This document shows, piece by piece, positions 1-6,000 of a DNA stretch of 20,036 nucleotides. Source of the DNA: Nitrospirota bacterium (GTDB lineage Bacteria > Nitrospinota_A > UBA7883 > JACRGQ01); contig JAJRYD010000012.1 in the NCBI GenBank assembly GCA_024275955.1, positions 1 to 20,036 of the forward strand, in the 5' to 3' direction. The first letter of the stretch is position 1. Each line of letters begins with the position of its first letter. The notes beneath the pieces were generated by a model. That model made no database searches, had not been told where the DNA came from, and saw only the letters and a list, made by a program, of their open reading frames with translations. Both the position numbers and the translations under genes were made by a program.

Positions 1-54
1 CCGTCCTTAAGAAAGGTAAACGGCTATAGACATCTCATAGAATTAAGGAGCATT

Positions 55-157
55 ATGAAACGTATCCTGAATACCGGTAAAGTTGCAAAGGTAGCGTGAC
101 GGTCATGCCGGAAATTTCAACTAAGAAAGGGCTTGATTCATTGATAAATCGGAAAGC
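55..157 (+). pseudogene. Possible broken N-terminus of the methyltransferase gene
   Basis: A good ribosome binding site (AAGGAG, 45-50) precedes ATG at 55, but the frame stops at 97-99 after 14 residues (MKRILNTGKVAKVA). Shifting to the frame that starts with GTG at 96 gives VTVMPEISTKKGLDSL and runs to a stop at 156-158, just where the 778-residue frame begins. The simplest reading is that an older, longer methyltransferase began here and was disrupted by frameshifts and loss of its glycine-rich SAM-binding segment. It could instead be a leader peptide or chance. This is inference from the missing N-terminal half of the downstream domain. Confidence 0.2.
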
Positions 158-2494
158 ATGTTAGCAAAATTTAAAGAAAAAATCACTAAATGCCAACTTT
201 TTAAGAAAGTTAAAATCAATCTAGATACACCAACGGATGTCAGGGATTTTCGACCTAACAGCGGGAAGTATGATGTGCTTATGTCGCATTGGGTTTTTCA
301 TCTTATTTCTGACTGGAAACTTGCATTAATTTCATTGGAACGCTGTCTAAGTCGTAAAGGATTGGTTGTTGTTCTTGAGGAAACATCAAGTCTATACGAT
401 GCAATAGATCAAAACCTTGAGACTACTCCTAATGGAACTGCTATGGATTTCTGGAAGGCATACCATGGCAAAAGAAGAGAAACTATAGGAAGCATTACCG
501 GCACTCCGGCAGTTGTTCCTAGGTACAGGCTCGGTTCCATGGTAGTTGATGAAAGGGTAGAGCATTTATTTAGAGTTTTAGGGTGGCACCCTAAAGAAAG
601 CATGAATCATCCTGTCGATTCTTGGACTGTGAGAATGACAATAAAAGACATACTTGATAACATTATAAAAAAGCGAGCTTTCTCTAATATGAGAACTTCC
701 TCTTATGAGAATAGCCGAAAAGTTAGTAGCAAGATATCAACTTTGCTAGAAGAAGAGTTTAGAAATAACCTTGGAGTTCAGCTTAAAATTGATTGCAAAT
801 TAAAGGGCAAAGTTTTGTGCTTTGACGAAACAAAAGCTCTACCAAAGAGAGCAGGTACCTTGCTTTTGTATGTAGCCAGAGATTCAGTCGGTAGCCGCTG
901 GAAACGTGAAATTGACTTTACATACAATAAAGAAAAATTGTGGACAAGATTGATTGAAAATTTTTGGATAAAACTTAATGAAAATGATGGATTAAAAGGT
1001 CCTTTTCGTGGAACTGGTTTTGAAGTTGCTGACATGATTTCAGGACTGTTAGTTTCTGCCTTCTGGAAATCCGAAACAAGAGGGAAGCCTGCAATAAAGG
1101 TTATCGCATCTCAAGAAAAAGATTTTTGGGAAGGTGAGTCAAAAAGATGTTGGAATGAGATAATTAGTCAAAGTGAGGTGAGAGAGCCAATTCATATCGC
1201 ATTTTCATGTGACAACAAGGACAGTTGCTCCGCCTTCGATGAAAGCAACTTTCATTTTCACCTAATCCCTATCTCTAAAGAGGCCAAAAGTAAACTTGCA
1301 AGCTTGCATGATGAAATCAACTTCTTGACAGATGATATCAGCAATATAGATGACATCATGTCGGATGTTGAAAAGGCTAGCCAAGAGGATGATCTTTCCT
1401 TCCTGCTAAAAAGAGCAAAAAATATAGGTTTATTACCTTTAGAAAACCGGCGGGCTGATGCTAAATTCATTATTGGCCTATCCCGGATGGCAAAGACGAA
1501 TGAAACAGAGCATTTTTACTTTCTTCCCTATTATGATGATTACTTTGTTTCGCCAATTGGGTTGATATTCGGCGGGAAGGAGCCTGTAACTTTTGAATTT
1601 ATTGAATTCATTACGACATTATCTTTGCTTCTTTTTCAGGAATATATAGAAAGTTGCTTTAAGGAAAGGAAGGAAAACACAGAAATAGTACGAATTTTAC
1701 CAACTGGGGAGAAACTTTGGGGTGCATCTACTAGCAAAGGAGTGATCCTAAATAACCCTTATATTGTACTTCTAACATCAGCAGATGTTGAATGGGTAAC
1801 CGCCATGAAAATACTTGAGAGCCACGGTGAAATGACTGGCGAAAGTAGCATCACATTAAATTTTTCTTTTCCAAAACTTAATGTTGTTATTGCAAAAAGT
1901 TCGATTGGTTCTAATTCCGAAGGAGGCTCCCAAGAAAAAGTGGGTGAACTAATTACGAAATATAACCCAAAAGCGATAATAGCCCTAGGAATCGCATGCG
2001 GTATGCAAGCTCAAAAACAGTTTTTTGGTGATATTTTAATATCTAAGCAAATATGGGACTATTCTTCAATAAGGCGTGAGACAGAAGGGGTGAAATACAG
2101 AGGTTTCAAGGAAAATGTCCCTGCAGACTTTCTTAATTCCTTTATCCAGCTTGCAAAGGGGATATTGCCACCGGCGGGGGGGGGGGGCGGTAACACCCCT
2201 AATTGCATTGATGGTTTAATTGCTTCTGGTCCAGAGTTAGTTGATAAGAAGGAGCGGATTGTTGAGCTTCTTGATAACGAGCCAGAAGCAATCGGCCTAG
2301 AAATGGAGGGTGTAGGACTACATGTCGCGTGTGCCAGGAGCAATACTCCACACCTTATTGTTAAGTCAATTTCGGATTTTGGCTTTAAAAAGCATAAAGA
2401 TTTTCAAAGTGTCGCCTGTGAAAATGCTTTTGAACTCGTTCTGAGGGTTATAAGCCAAGAAGCCTTTCAAGACTATATAAACCAAAAGGCTTAG
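158..2494 (+). CDS. Methyltransferase (C-terminal half) fused to nucleoside phosphorylase/nucleosidase-like domain
   Basis: Residues about 25-222 resemble the C-terminal half of class I SAM methyltransferases: DVRDF and KYDVLMSHWVFHLI (about 28-50), then GLVVVLEE (68-75) and a C-terminal cap. The glycine-rich SAM motif that should come first is absent, so methylation is doubtful. Residues about 223-525 are not recognised. Residues about 530-770 look like the PNP/UDP and MTA/SAH nucleosidase fold: IIALGIACGM (607-616), GPELVDKKERI (691-701), the nucleoside-binding GLEMEGVG (713-720) and KSISDFG (736-742), with Asp740 at the position of the catalytic acid in MTA/SAH nucleosidase. Related domains act as ATP- or nucleotide-cleaving effectors in anti-phage systems such as Detocs; that role here is inference. 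No clear ribosome binding site precedes ATG 158; the frame is open from 137. A 12-G run interrupts the second domain. The neighbouring tRNA half suggests the gene lies in an integrated island. Confidence 0.7.
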   Translation: MLAKFKEKITKCQLFKKVKINLDTPTDVRDFRPNSGKYDVLMSHWVFHLISDWKLALISLERCLSRKGLVVVLEETSSLYDAIDQNLETTPNGTAMDFWKAYHGKRRETIGSITGTPAVVPRYRLGSMVVDERVEHLFRVLGWHPKESMNHPVDSWTVRMTIKDILDNIIKKRAFSNMRTSSYENSRKVSSKISTLLEEEFRNNLGVQLKIDCKLKGKVLCFDETKALPKRAGTLLLYVARDSVGSRWKREIDFTYNKEKLWTRLIENFWIKLNENDGLKGPFRGTGFEVADMISGLLVSAFWKSETRGKPAIKVIASQEKDFWEGESKRCWNEIISQSEVREPIHIAFSCDNKDSCSAFDESNFHFHLIPISKEAKSKLASLHDEINFLTDDISNIDDIMSDVEKASQEDDLSFLLKRAKNIGLLPLENRRADAKFIIGLSRMAKTNETEHFYFLPYYDDYFVSPIGLIFGGKEPVTFEFIEFITTLSLLLFQEYIESCFKERKENTEIVRILPTGEKLWGASTSKGVILNNPYIVLLTSADVEWVTAMKILESHGEMTGESSITLNFSFPKLNVVIAKSSIGSNSEGGSQEKVGELITKYNPKAIIALGIACGMQAQKQFFGDILISKQIWDYSSIRRETEGVKYRGFKENVPADFLNSFIQLAKGILPPAGGGGGNTPNCIDGLIASGPELVDKKERIVELLDNEPEAIGLEMEGVGLHVACARSNTPHLIVKSISDFGFKKHKDFQSVACENAFELVLRVISQEAFQDYINQKA
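2176..2187 (+). repeat. Run of 12 G inside the nucleosidase domain
   Basis: Twelve consecutive G encode part of PPAGGGGGNTP (residues 671-681). Loss of one G gives a stop about 15 codons later; gain of one G gives TAA almost at once. Either change removes GLEMEGVG and the catalytic-type Asp740. Runs of this length are classic sites of slipped-strand mispairing, though a length error in the read or assembly is also possible. Confidence 0.85.
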
Positions 2495-2495
2495 C

Positions 2496-2645
2496 TTAAA
2501 ATCTTTCTATTTCTCTTTGCTGCAATCTGTCCATAATGCTTCTTTGTGTCTCTGGTGAATGGTCTAAAGCGTTGGCAAAAATCTTTTCAAGTGCATTATT
2601 GCTAACGCTCTTCCTTGCACTGAATGAATATAGAGCTAAGGTGAC
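2496..2645 (-). pseudogene. C-terminal fragment of an unidentified protein
   Basis: On the minus strand a frame of 49 codons is open after a TGA at 2646-2648 and ends at TAA 2496-2498, tail to tail with the fusion gene. It reads like genuine protein (for example NNALEKIFANALDHSPETQR and MDRLQQREIERF), with no start codon near its beginning, so it is probably the remaining end of a broken gene. I do not recognise the family. Its place beside a tRNA attachment region makes an integrase-associated or island gene possible, but nothing in the fragment proves it. Confidence 0.3.
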
Positions 2646-2648
2646 TCA

Positions 2649-2857
2649 AGAAAGCCAAAAGGTCGCTTGAAGTATGGGTGTAAAAAAGGAATTCCCCCCA
2701 GCTTAATGGGCATCAAAAAGCATAGAGTGTTGTTTTGAAGTTTGAAATGCGTCAGACTAGATTCATGTTAGGAATATTTTTTTAAATGCTAGCCAAAACG
2801 CTAGCCATAGCTGTTTTTCACTTAGGCCTCATAATTAACCTATTGTAAATAAAGGTT
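2649..2857. other. Non-coding stretch upstream of tRNA-Arg
   Basis: I see no gene here. The one structure is a direct repeat GCTAGCC at 2788-2794 and 2800-2806 (12-bp period), similar in layout to the paired GTAGGC repeats beyond the tRNA. It could be an integrase arm site or chance. Confidence 0.4.
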
Positions 2858-2934
2858 GCGCCCGTAGCTCAGCTGGATAGAGCATCTGACTTCGAATCAG
2901 AGGGCCGGCGGTTCGAATCCGTCCGGGCGCACCA
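2858..2934 (+). tRNA. tRNA-Arg (anticodon TCG)
   Basis: A complete cloverleaf can be drawn. Acceptor GCGCCCG (2858-2864) pairs with CGGGCGC (2924-2930); D stem GCTC/GAGC; anticodon stem TCTGA/TCAGA around loop CTTCGAA, with TCG at 2892-2894; T arm with TTCGAAT; encoded ACCA end at 2931-2934. TCG decodes CGA. The gene is followed by T-rich sequence and then the paired GTAGGC repeats, and 227 bases later by the 3' half of a second arginine tRNA. Confidence 0.95.
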
Positions 2935-2980
2935 TTTTTTCAATTTGTTATAATGATTAACTTTCTTGATACCTGACTGT

Positions 2981-2998
2981 GTAGGCACTATGTAGGCA
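2981..2998 (+). repeat. Paired GTAGGCA repeats, first set (putative attachment-site arm)
   Basis: GTAGGCA occurs at 2981 and again at 2992 (11-bp period), the first copy starting 47 bases after the CCA end of tRNA-Arg(TCG). The same arrangement recurs after the tRNA half further on. Direct repeats about one helical turn apart fit arm-type binding sites of a tyrosine recombinase, which is inference. Confidence 0.5.
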
Positions 2999-3111
2999 AA
3001 TTATTTAAAACGTATTAAAAGAAACTTCAGATTAGCTTCATCTATAGGACATTGAATTTATTTAGTACTCGATATTTTTTGAATAAAACAGGTTTGGTGG
3101 AATGGGTGTCG

Positions 3112-3161
3112 ATGGTCTTCTAATCCGTAGGTCACAGGTTCAAATCCTGTCGGGCGCACCA
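3112..3161 (+). pseudogene. 3' half of tRNA-Arg (TCT): attachment-site remnant
   Basis: From the anticodon arm onward this is a tRNA: loop CTTCTAA with TCT at 3119-3121, variable loop, T arm ACAGG-TTCAAAT-CCTGT, acceptor strand CGGGCGC and ACCA ending at 3161. The 5' half is missing: upstream there is no GCGCCCG and no D stem, and the anticodon stem is imperfect (T-T mismatch). Elements that integrate into a tRNA gene leave exactly such a displaced 3' half at their far end, which would put the element to the left of this point. An ordinary decayed tRNA gene is the alternative. Confidence 0.7.
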
Positions 3162-3207
3162 TAAACTCAATGAGTTAGAGTAAAAATCCAGCCTACTAAA
3201 TTCTGCG

Positions 3208-3225
3208 GTAGGCGTATGGTAGGCG
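3208..3225 (+). repeat. Paired GTAGGCG repeats, second set
   Basis: GTAGGCG occurs at 3208 and 3219, again an 11-bp period, and the first copy again starts 47 bases after the CCA end (3161). Both spacing and period match the set at 2981, so the two tRNA 3' ends carry matching downstream sequence. This supports two tandem attachment-like sites rather than chance. Confidence 0.5.
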
Positions 3226-3366
3226 GAAGGTTGCCTAGTTGAGTGGTTCACGTTTTGTTGATAAGCGCAAACGATCAAATGAGGCAGGCTAGTGATGCTA
3301 CTTATAGTCTGTAGACGGATAGGCATCATCACGTTGAAATTATAGTCAGTGATATGTGGAACAAAA

Positions 3367-3591
3367 ATGCGAAAGCCTAGCTCAGACATAACGAAAAACC
3401 TTTCTGAAAATATTAAGAGCCTTCGCTCTGACTTGAGTTTGTCACAGGAAGAACTTGCAGACAAGTGCGGACTTCATCGTACTTATGTAGGGGCCATAGA
3501 GCGTGGTGAAAGAAATATAACACTTAGTTCTCTTGAACTACTTGCTTCAGCTTTGGATGTTGATGTTCCAACCTTACTAAGCAAAAGTTGA
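3367..3591 (+). CDS. Small XRE-family helix-turn-helix regulator
   Basis: The 74-residue protein is almost entirely a Cro/C1-type HTH domain (about residues 14-72): SLSQEELADKCGLHRTYVGA is the helix-turn-helix, followed by the typical IERGERNITLSSLELLASAL helices. Small proteins of this type act as dimeric DNA-binding repressors, for example restriction-modification controller proteins and phage or island regulators. An upstream GTG at 3349 would add six residues; I prefer ATG at 3367 because the domain is complete from there, although neither has a strong ribosome binding site. No restriction-modification partner is visible. The position just beyond the tRNA-Arg half suggests it belongs to an integrated element. 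Confidence 0.8.
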   Translation: MRKPSSDITKNLSENIKSLRSDLSLSQEELADKCGLHRTYVGAIERGERNITLSSLELLASALDVDVPTLLSKS

Positions 3592-3603
3592 GCTTGAACG
3601 TAC

Positions 3604-3729
3604 ATGGACGATAAATTAAAAGTCCCACCTAAAAATAAAAGTTTGTTAACTCCTCCAGTTATCTTTCGCATATCGGGACTGTTTCCAAAAGAGTTTTTTG
3701 AGCATTTTAAAGAAAAGCTCATTTTCTAA
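3604..3729 (+). CDS. Short ORF ending inside a family A miniature element
   Basis: ATG at 3604, 12 bases after the XRE gene, opens a 41-residue frame. The first 23 codons are local sequence (MDDKLKVPPKNKSLLTPPV and so on); the rest, GLFPKEFFEHFKEKLIF, is encoded by the element inserted at 3675. The same tail, in the same element frame, ends the 126-residue protein at 11992. Removing the element and one target copy joins the frame to a further 70 codons ending at 4018, but that sequence is Ser/Arg rich and unconvincing. Likely the start of a gene broken by insertion; function unknown. Confidence 0.3.
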   Translation: MDDKLKVPPKNKSLLTPPVIFRISGLFPKEFFEHFKEKLIF

Positions 3730-3802
3730 CTTCGTAAAAACAGAGGCTTTAGAGCTTGGCGATTTACACGAAATTCAATTTATACCATTCGGCAACAGCC
3801 CC
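3675..3802. mobile_element. Family A miniature transposable element, copy 1 (older)
   Basis: A 128-bp element begins GGGACTGTTTCC and ends GGCAACAGCCCC; the outer 19 bases are imperfect inverted repeats (about 15 of 19 pair). It is flanked by a perfect 5-bp duplication ATATC (3670-3674 and 3803-3807). It has no transposase and matches copies at 9465 and 12318 throughout, but with many more differences than those two show between themselves, so it is an older insertion. Confidence 0.85.
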
Positions 3803-3807
3803 ATATC

Positions 3808-4074
3808 CTCCTGTTTGGCATCCGTTCCCTCCAAAAAAAGGGTACAGAATAGCCAGTTATCGTCTATCCAGCGTCGCTTTATCTCTACTCCTTCACCAAT
3901 CGAGCAACCCGCCGATTTGCCTCGGAATACGCATCTTTCTTTTTGGCTGGCGGTTTTACGAAGATTTATCGGCAGAAAACTAAACAGGAAGGTCAGTTAC
4001 AAAACCTTGCCACGCTAAAAACCGACTTTTTCAGGGACGACTAAATAAGAACCGGCAACTTTGGAAGAGTTAGG
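3808..4074. other. Non-genic stretch with a lone family B end
   Basis: Two overlapping frames run through here (to 3983 and to 4018), and a third ends QNLATLKTDFFRDD just after 4040, so this may be the frameshifted remains of a gene. No frame is convincing alone. At 4027-4043 lies TTTTTCAGGGACGACTA, matching the right terminus of the family B element at 17070-17199 with no partner end nearby. Confidence 0.35.
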
Positions 4075-4437
4075 CTATGCTCGGCCGGATAGAGGGCCGA
4101 TAAGGCCTGCTATAGCCTCTTTTTCGTTTTTAAAAACTTTTAGCACTTTATCAAATTGGATGAGCCTCAATCCCTTGAGCGCCCTTTCGGTAAAGTTTAT
4201 ATAAGCAAGATTGATATTCAGCTTGTAAGCTTTTCTCGATATCATCAGGATAGCCCCATACCCGCTAGAGTCTATATGGTCGATATTGCGCATACTTAAA
4301 AGAATAGGACGGTCGCTTGACTGGGAAAACAACTTCTCTACATCTTTAATGACAGAACTAGAGAAGGAAGCTTTAAAGCAGTTCACATTGTTAAACTCGA
4401 CCGATATGAAATTTGCCTCCGACCTTACATCAAGCAT
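4075..4437 (-). CDS. STAS-domain protein (anti-sigma factor antagonist type)
   Basis: This 120-residue protein is a single STAS domain. After the first strands, RPILLSMRNIDHIDSSGYGA (43-62) contains the DSSG box (56-59) that holds the phosphorylatable serine in SpoIIAA/RsbV-type antagonists, followed by the helix and KLNINLAYINF strand and the final helix. In the family, the unphosphorylated protein binds an anti-sigma factor or switch kinase; whether the target here is a sigma regulator or another partner cannot be read from the sequence, and no kinase or phosphatase gene is in the window. It is the last gene of the minus-strand block after three receiver-TPR genes, 140 bases downstream of the third, so it may be co-transcribed or have its own promoter in that gap. 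Confidence 0.8.
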   Translation of the reverse strand: MLDVRSEANFISVEFNNVNCFKASFSSSVIKDVEKLFSQSSDRPILLSMRNIDHIDSSGYGAILMISRKAYKLNINLAYINFTERALKGLRLIQFDKVLKVFKNEKEAIAGLIGPLSGRA

Positions 4438-4577
4438 ACCTGCATCCCCATAAAAACTACCTTAAAGCCACATGCTAATTGTACCACAAATTTACACTTT
4501 TAGAATAGGCGCAGTCGGCCCCAAGCTGTCGGCAAAAGAACCGGCGGCAAAGCCTCTATATCTATGCGGTAGAGAAG

Positions 4578-5981
4578 CTAAATGACTATCTTTTCAAGGG
4601 TAGCGGCATCTTTTTTGTCTATTACATCTACCAGCATCTCTATTACGGCGGCATCATCTGCCTCGCTGTTGTCTCTCTTGACCATTGCCATCTCTTTGCC
4701 GGCGACATCCCACAACCCGGACATAGCAAGCGCCACCGAGTAGTTAAGCCTTATCCTCTGGTTGTCGGGCGCAAGTTTTAACGCCTTGCCGTACATTTCC
4801 ATCGCCATATCGTAGCTTCCGGTTCTTCGATAGGTGATGCCTATCTTGTTGAAAAGGTCTGGATCGTCCGATACCTTTTTAGTCAGCTGTATCAATACCG
4901 TTCTTGCCGTAGCGTTATTCTGCTTTAACGTTCTTACAAGCATATACTCGATGGAACCGACACCTGTTTTGCGTTCGGTATAGCTTGTAAGGTTCATATC
5001 GGCCAGCATCTTTTTAGAGGCGTCTAGCGAGGCGTCTACTATCTCCATAACGTCGTTCATGTTAAACCCGGAAACACCCTCCTCTATCATCGCCTGCGCC
5101 GCGGTAAGGTACTGCTTTACCGCACTGGAGAAATCTCCCTCCAGTTCGTTGAGCTTACCCATCCTGTACGAAAATTTGGCATGTTCTGGAAATATCTCTA
5201 TAAGAGTTGTGAGATATTCTTTCGCTTTCTTTATCATGTTCTGCTCCATATAGAGCGTGTAGAGAGAGAAAATGGTCTCCCAATGACGTGGGAACCCTTC
5301 GTGTGCTTCTAAAAAAGCGTTTTCGGCATCTTTTAAAAGTTCTTCATTCTTCTTGCCGCCGCTCTTCCATAGCTCGTAGTAAAGCCTTCCCTTGAGAAGC
5401 GCTACTTTCGCTGGGTGAAGAACTTTTCCATACTTGCTTGCGTGCTTGTCTATCAGATCGGTAGTTTTAGAAAGCGATGATCTGTCGCCCGAACCTGCTA
5501 CGGCGAGAACTTTTGCCTCCAGCTCGATGTAGTATCTATTTTCGTCTTTGTATTCGAGAAGCCCCTTAATAACATCCATTACCTGTTCTTCATCTAATGT
5601 TATCGGAAGTATGCGAAAAGGAAGATGGACTATATCTTTTCTTATTTTGTTAAACATTTCTATATCCGGCGCGTGGGTATAAACGAGCAGAGGCACGTTC
5701 CAGTACCGCGGGTCGGCTTCCATCTCTTTTATGAATGTGAAGATATTAAAGCTGTTTTCGACGAATGTGTCTGTCGCAAAAAGGTCTATCTCGATTCCAG
5801 AGGAGATTATCGACTTTAGCTCTTCGAACCCTAGCTGAATGTTTTTAAAGAAAGATATATCTTCCGGGTTATCAGTGAGCTTTGCTATCGACTTTCTAAG
5901 CGTAATTCGTGCCTGCGAATTTGATTGCGCTATTATTATCGGGTTGCCAGGGTCTGACCTCTTCACACTTTCCTTTCTCAT
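4578..5981 (-). CDS. Receiver-like domain plus TPR protein, paralog 3 (most degenerate)
   Basis: A 467-residue protein. Residues about 14-145 have the shape of a response-regulator receiver: strand PIIIAQS, strand IDLFATD with Asp71 at the phosphoacceptor position, strand VPLLVYTH and strand PFRILPI. The acidic residues normally found after strand 1 are replaced by QSNSQ and the conserved lysine after strand 5 is absent, so normal phosphorylation chemistry is unlikely. TPR-type helices follow: HWETIFSLYTLYMEQNMIKK and SYRMGKLNELEGDFSSAVKQ in the middle, FNKIGITYRRTGSYDMAMEM near the end. There is no signal peptide, so it is probably a cytosolic scaffold or regulator. Transcribed right to left, it starts at ATG 5981, 19 bases after the stop of paralog 2, and is probably in the same operon. 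Confidence 0.75.
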   Translation of the reverse strand: MRKESVKRSDPGNPIIIAQSNSQARITLRKSIAKLTDNPEDISFFKNIQLGFEELKSIISSGIEIDLFATDTFVENSFNIFTFIKEMEADPRYWNVPLLVYTHAPDIEMFNKIRKDIVHLPFRILPITLDEEQVMDVIKGLLEYKDENRYYIELEAKVLAVAGSGDRSSLSKTTDLIDKHASKYGKVLHPAKVALLKGRLYYELWKSGGKKNEELLKDAENAFLEAHEGFPRHWETIFSLYTLYMEQNMIKKAKEYLTTLIEIFPEHAKFSYRMGKLNELEGDFSSAVKQYLTAAQAMIEEGVSGFNMNDVMEIVDASLDASKKMLADMNLTSYTERKTGVGSIEYMLVRTLKQNNATARTVLIQLTKKVSDDPDLFNKIGITYRRTGSYDMAMEMYGKALKLAPDNQRIRLNYSVALAMSGLWDVAGKEMAMVKRDNSEADDAAVIEMLVDVIDKKDAATLEKIVI

Positions 5982-6000
5982 TTAACTATCATAGCTTTTG

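Noticed and set aside
2788-2806. GCTAGCC direct repeat as start of a CRISPR or iteron array
   Set aside because: Only two 7-bp copies exist; no array, spacers or replication gene nearby.
3132-3464. 110-codon minus-strand ORF across the tRNA half and XRE gene
   Set aside because: It is antisense to the tRNA 3' half and to a well-supported HTH gene, with no domain of its own.
3675-3802. Reverse-strand frame (KLENE, KMLKKLFWKQS) open in the family A copies, as a possible conserved small protein
   Set aside because: The copies differ at amino-acid-changing positions and one has a frameshift from an extra T; nothing indicates selection for protein.
3698-4018. 106- and 75-codon overlapping plus-strand ORFs after the XRE gene
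   Set aside because: Both begin inside or across the family A element and their compositions do not look like real proteins; at most frameshifted remains.
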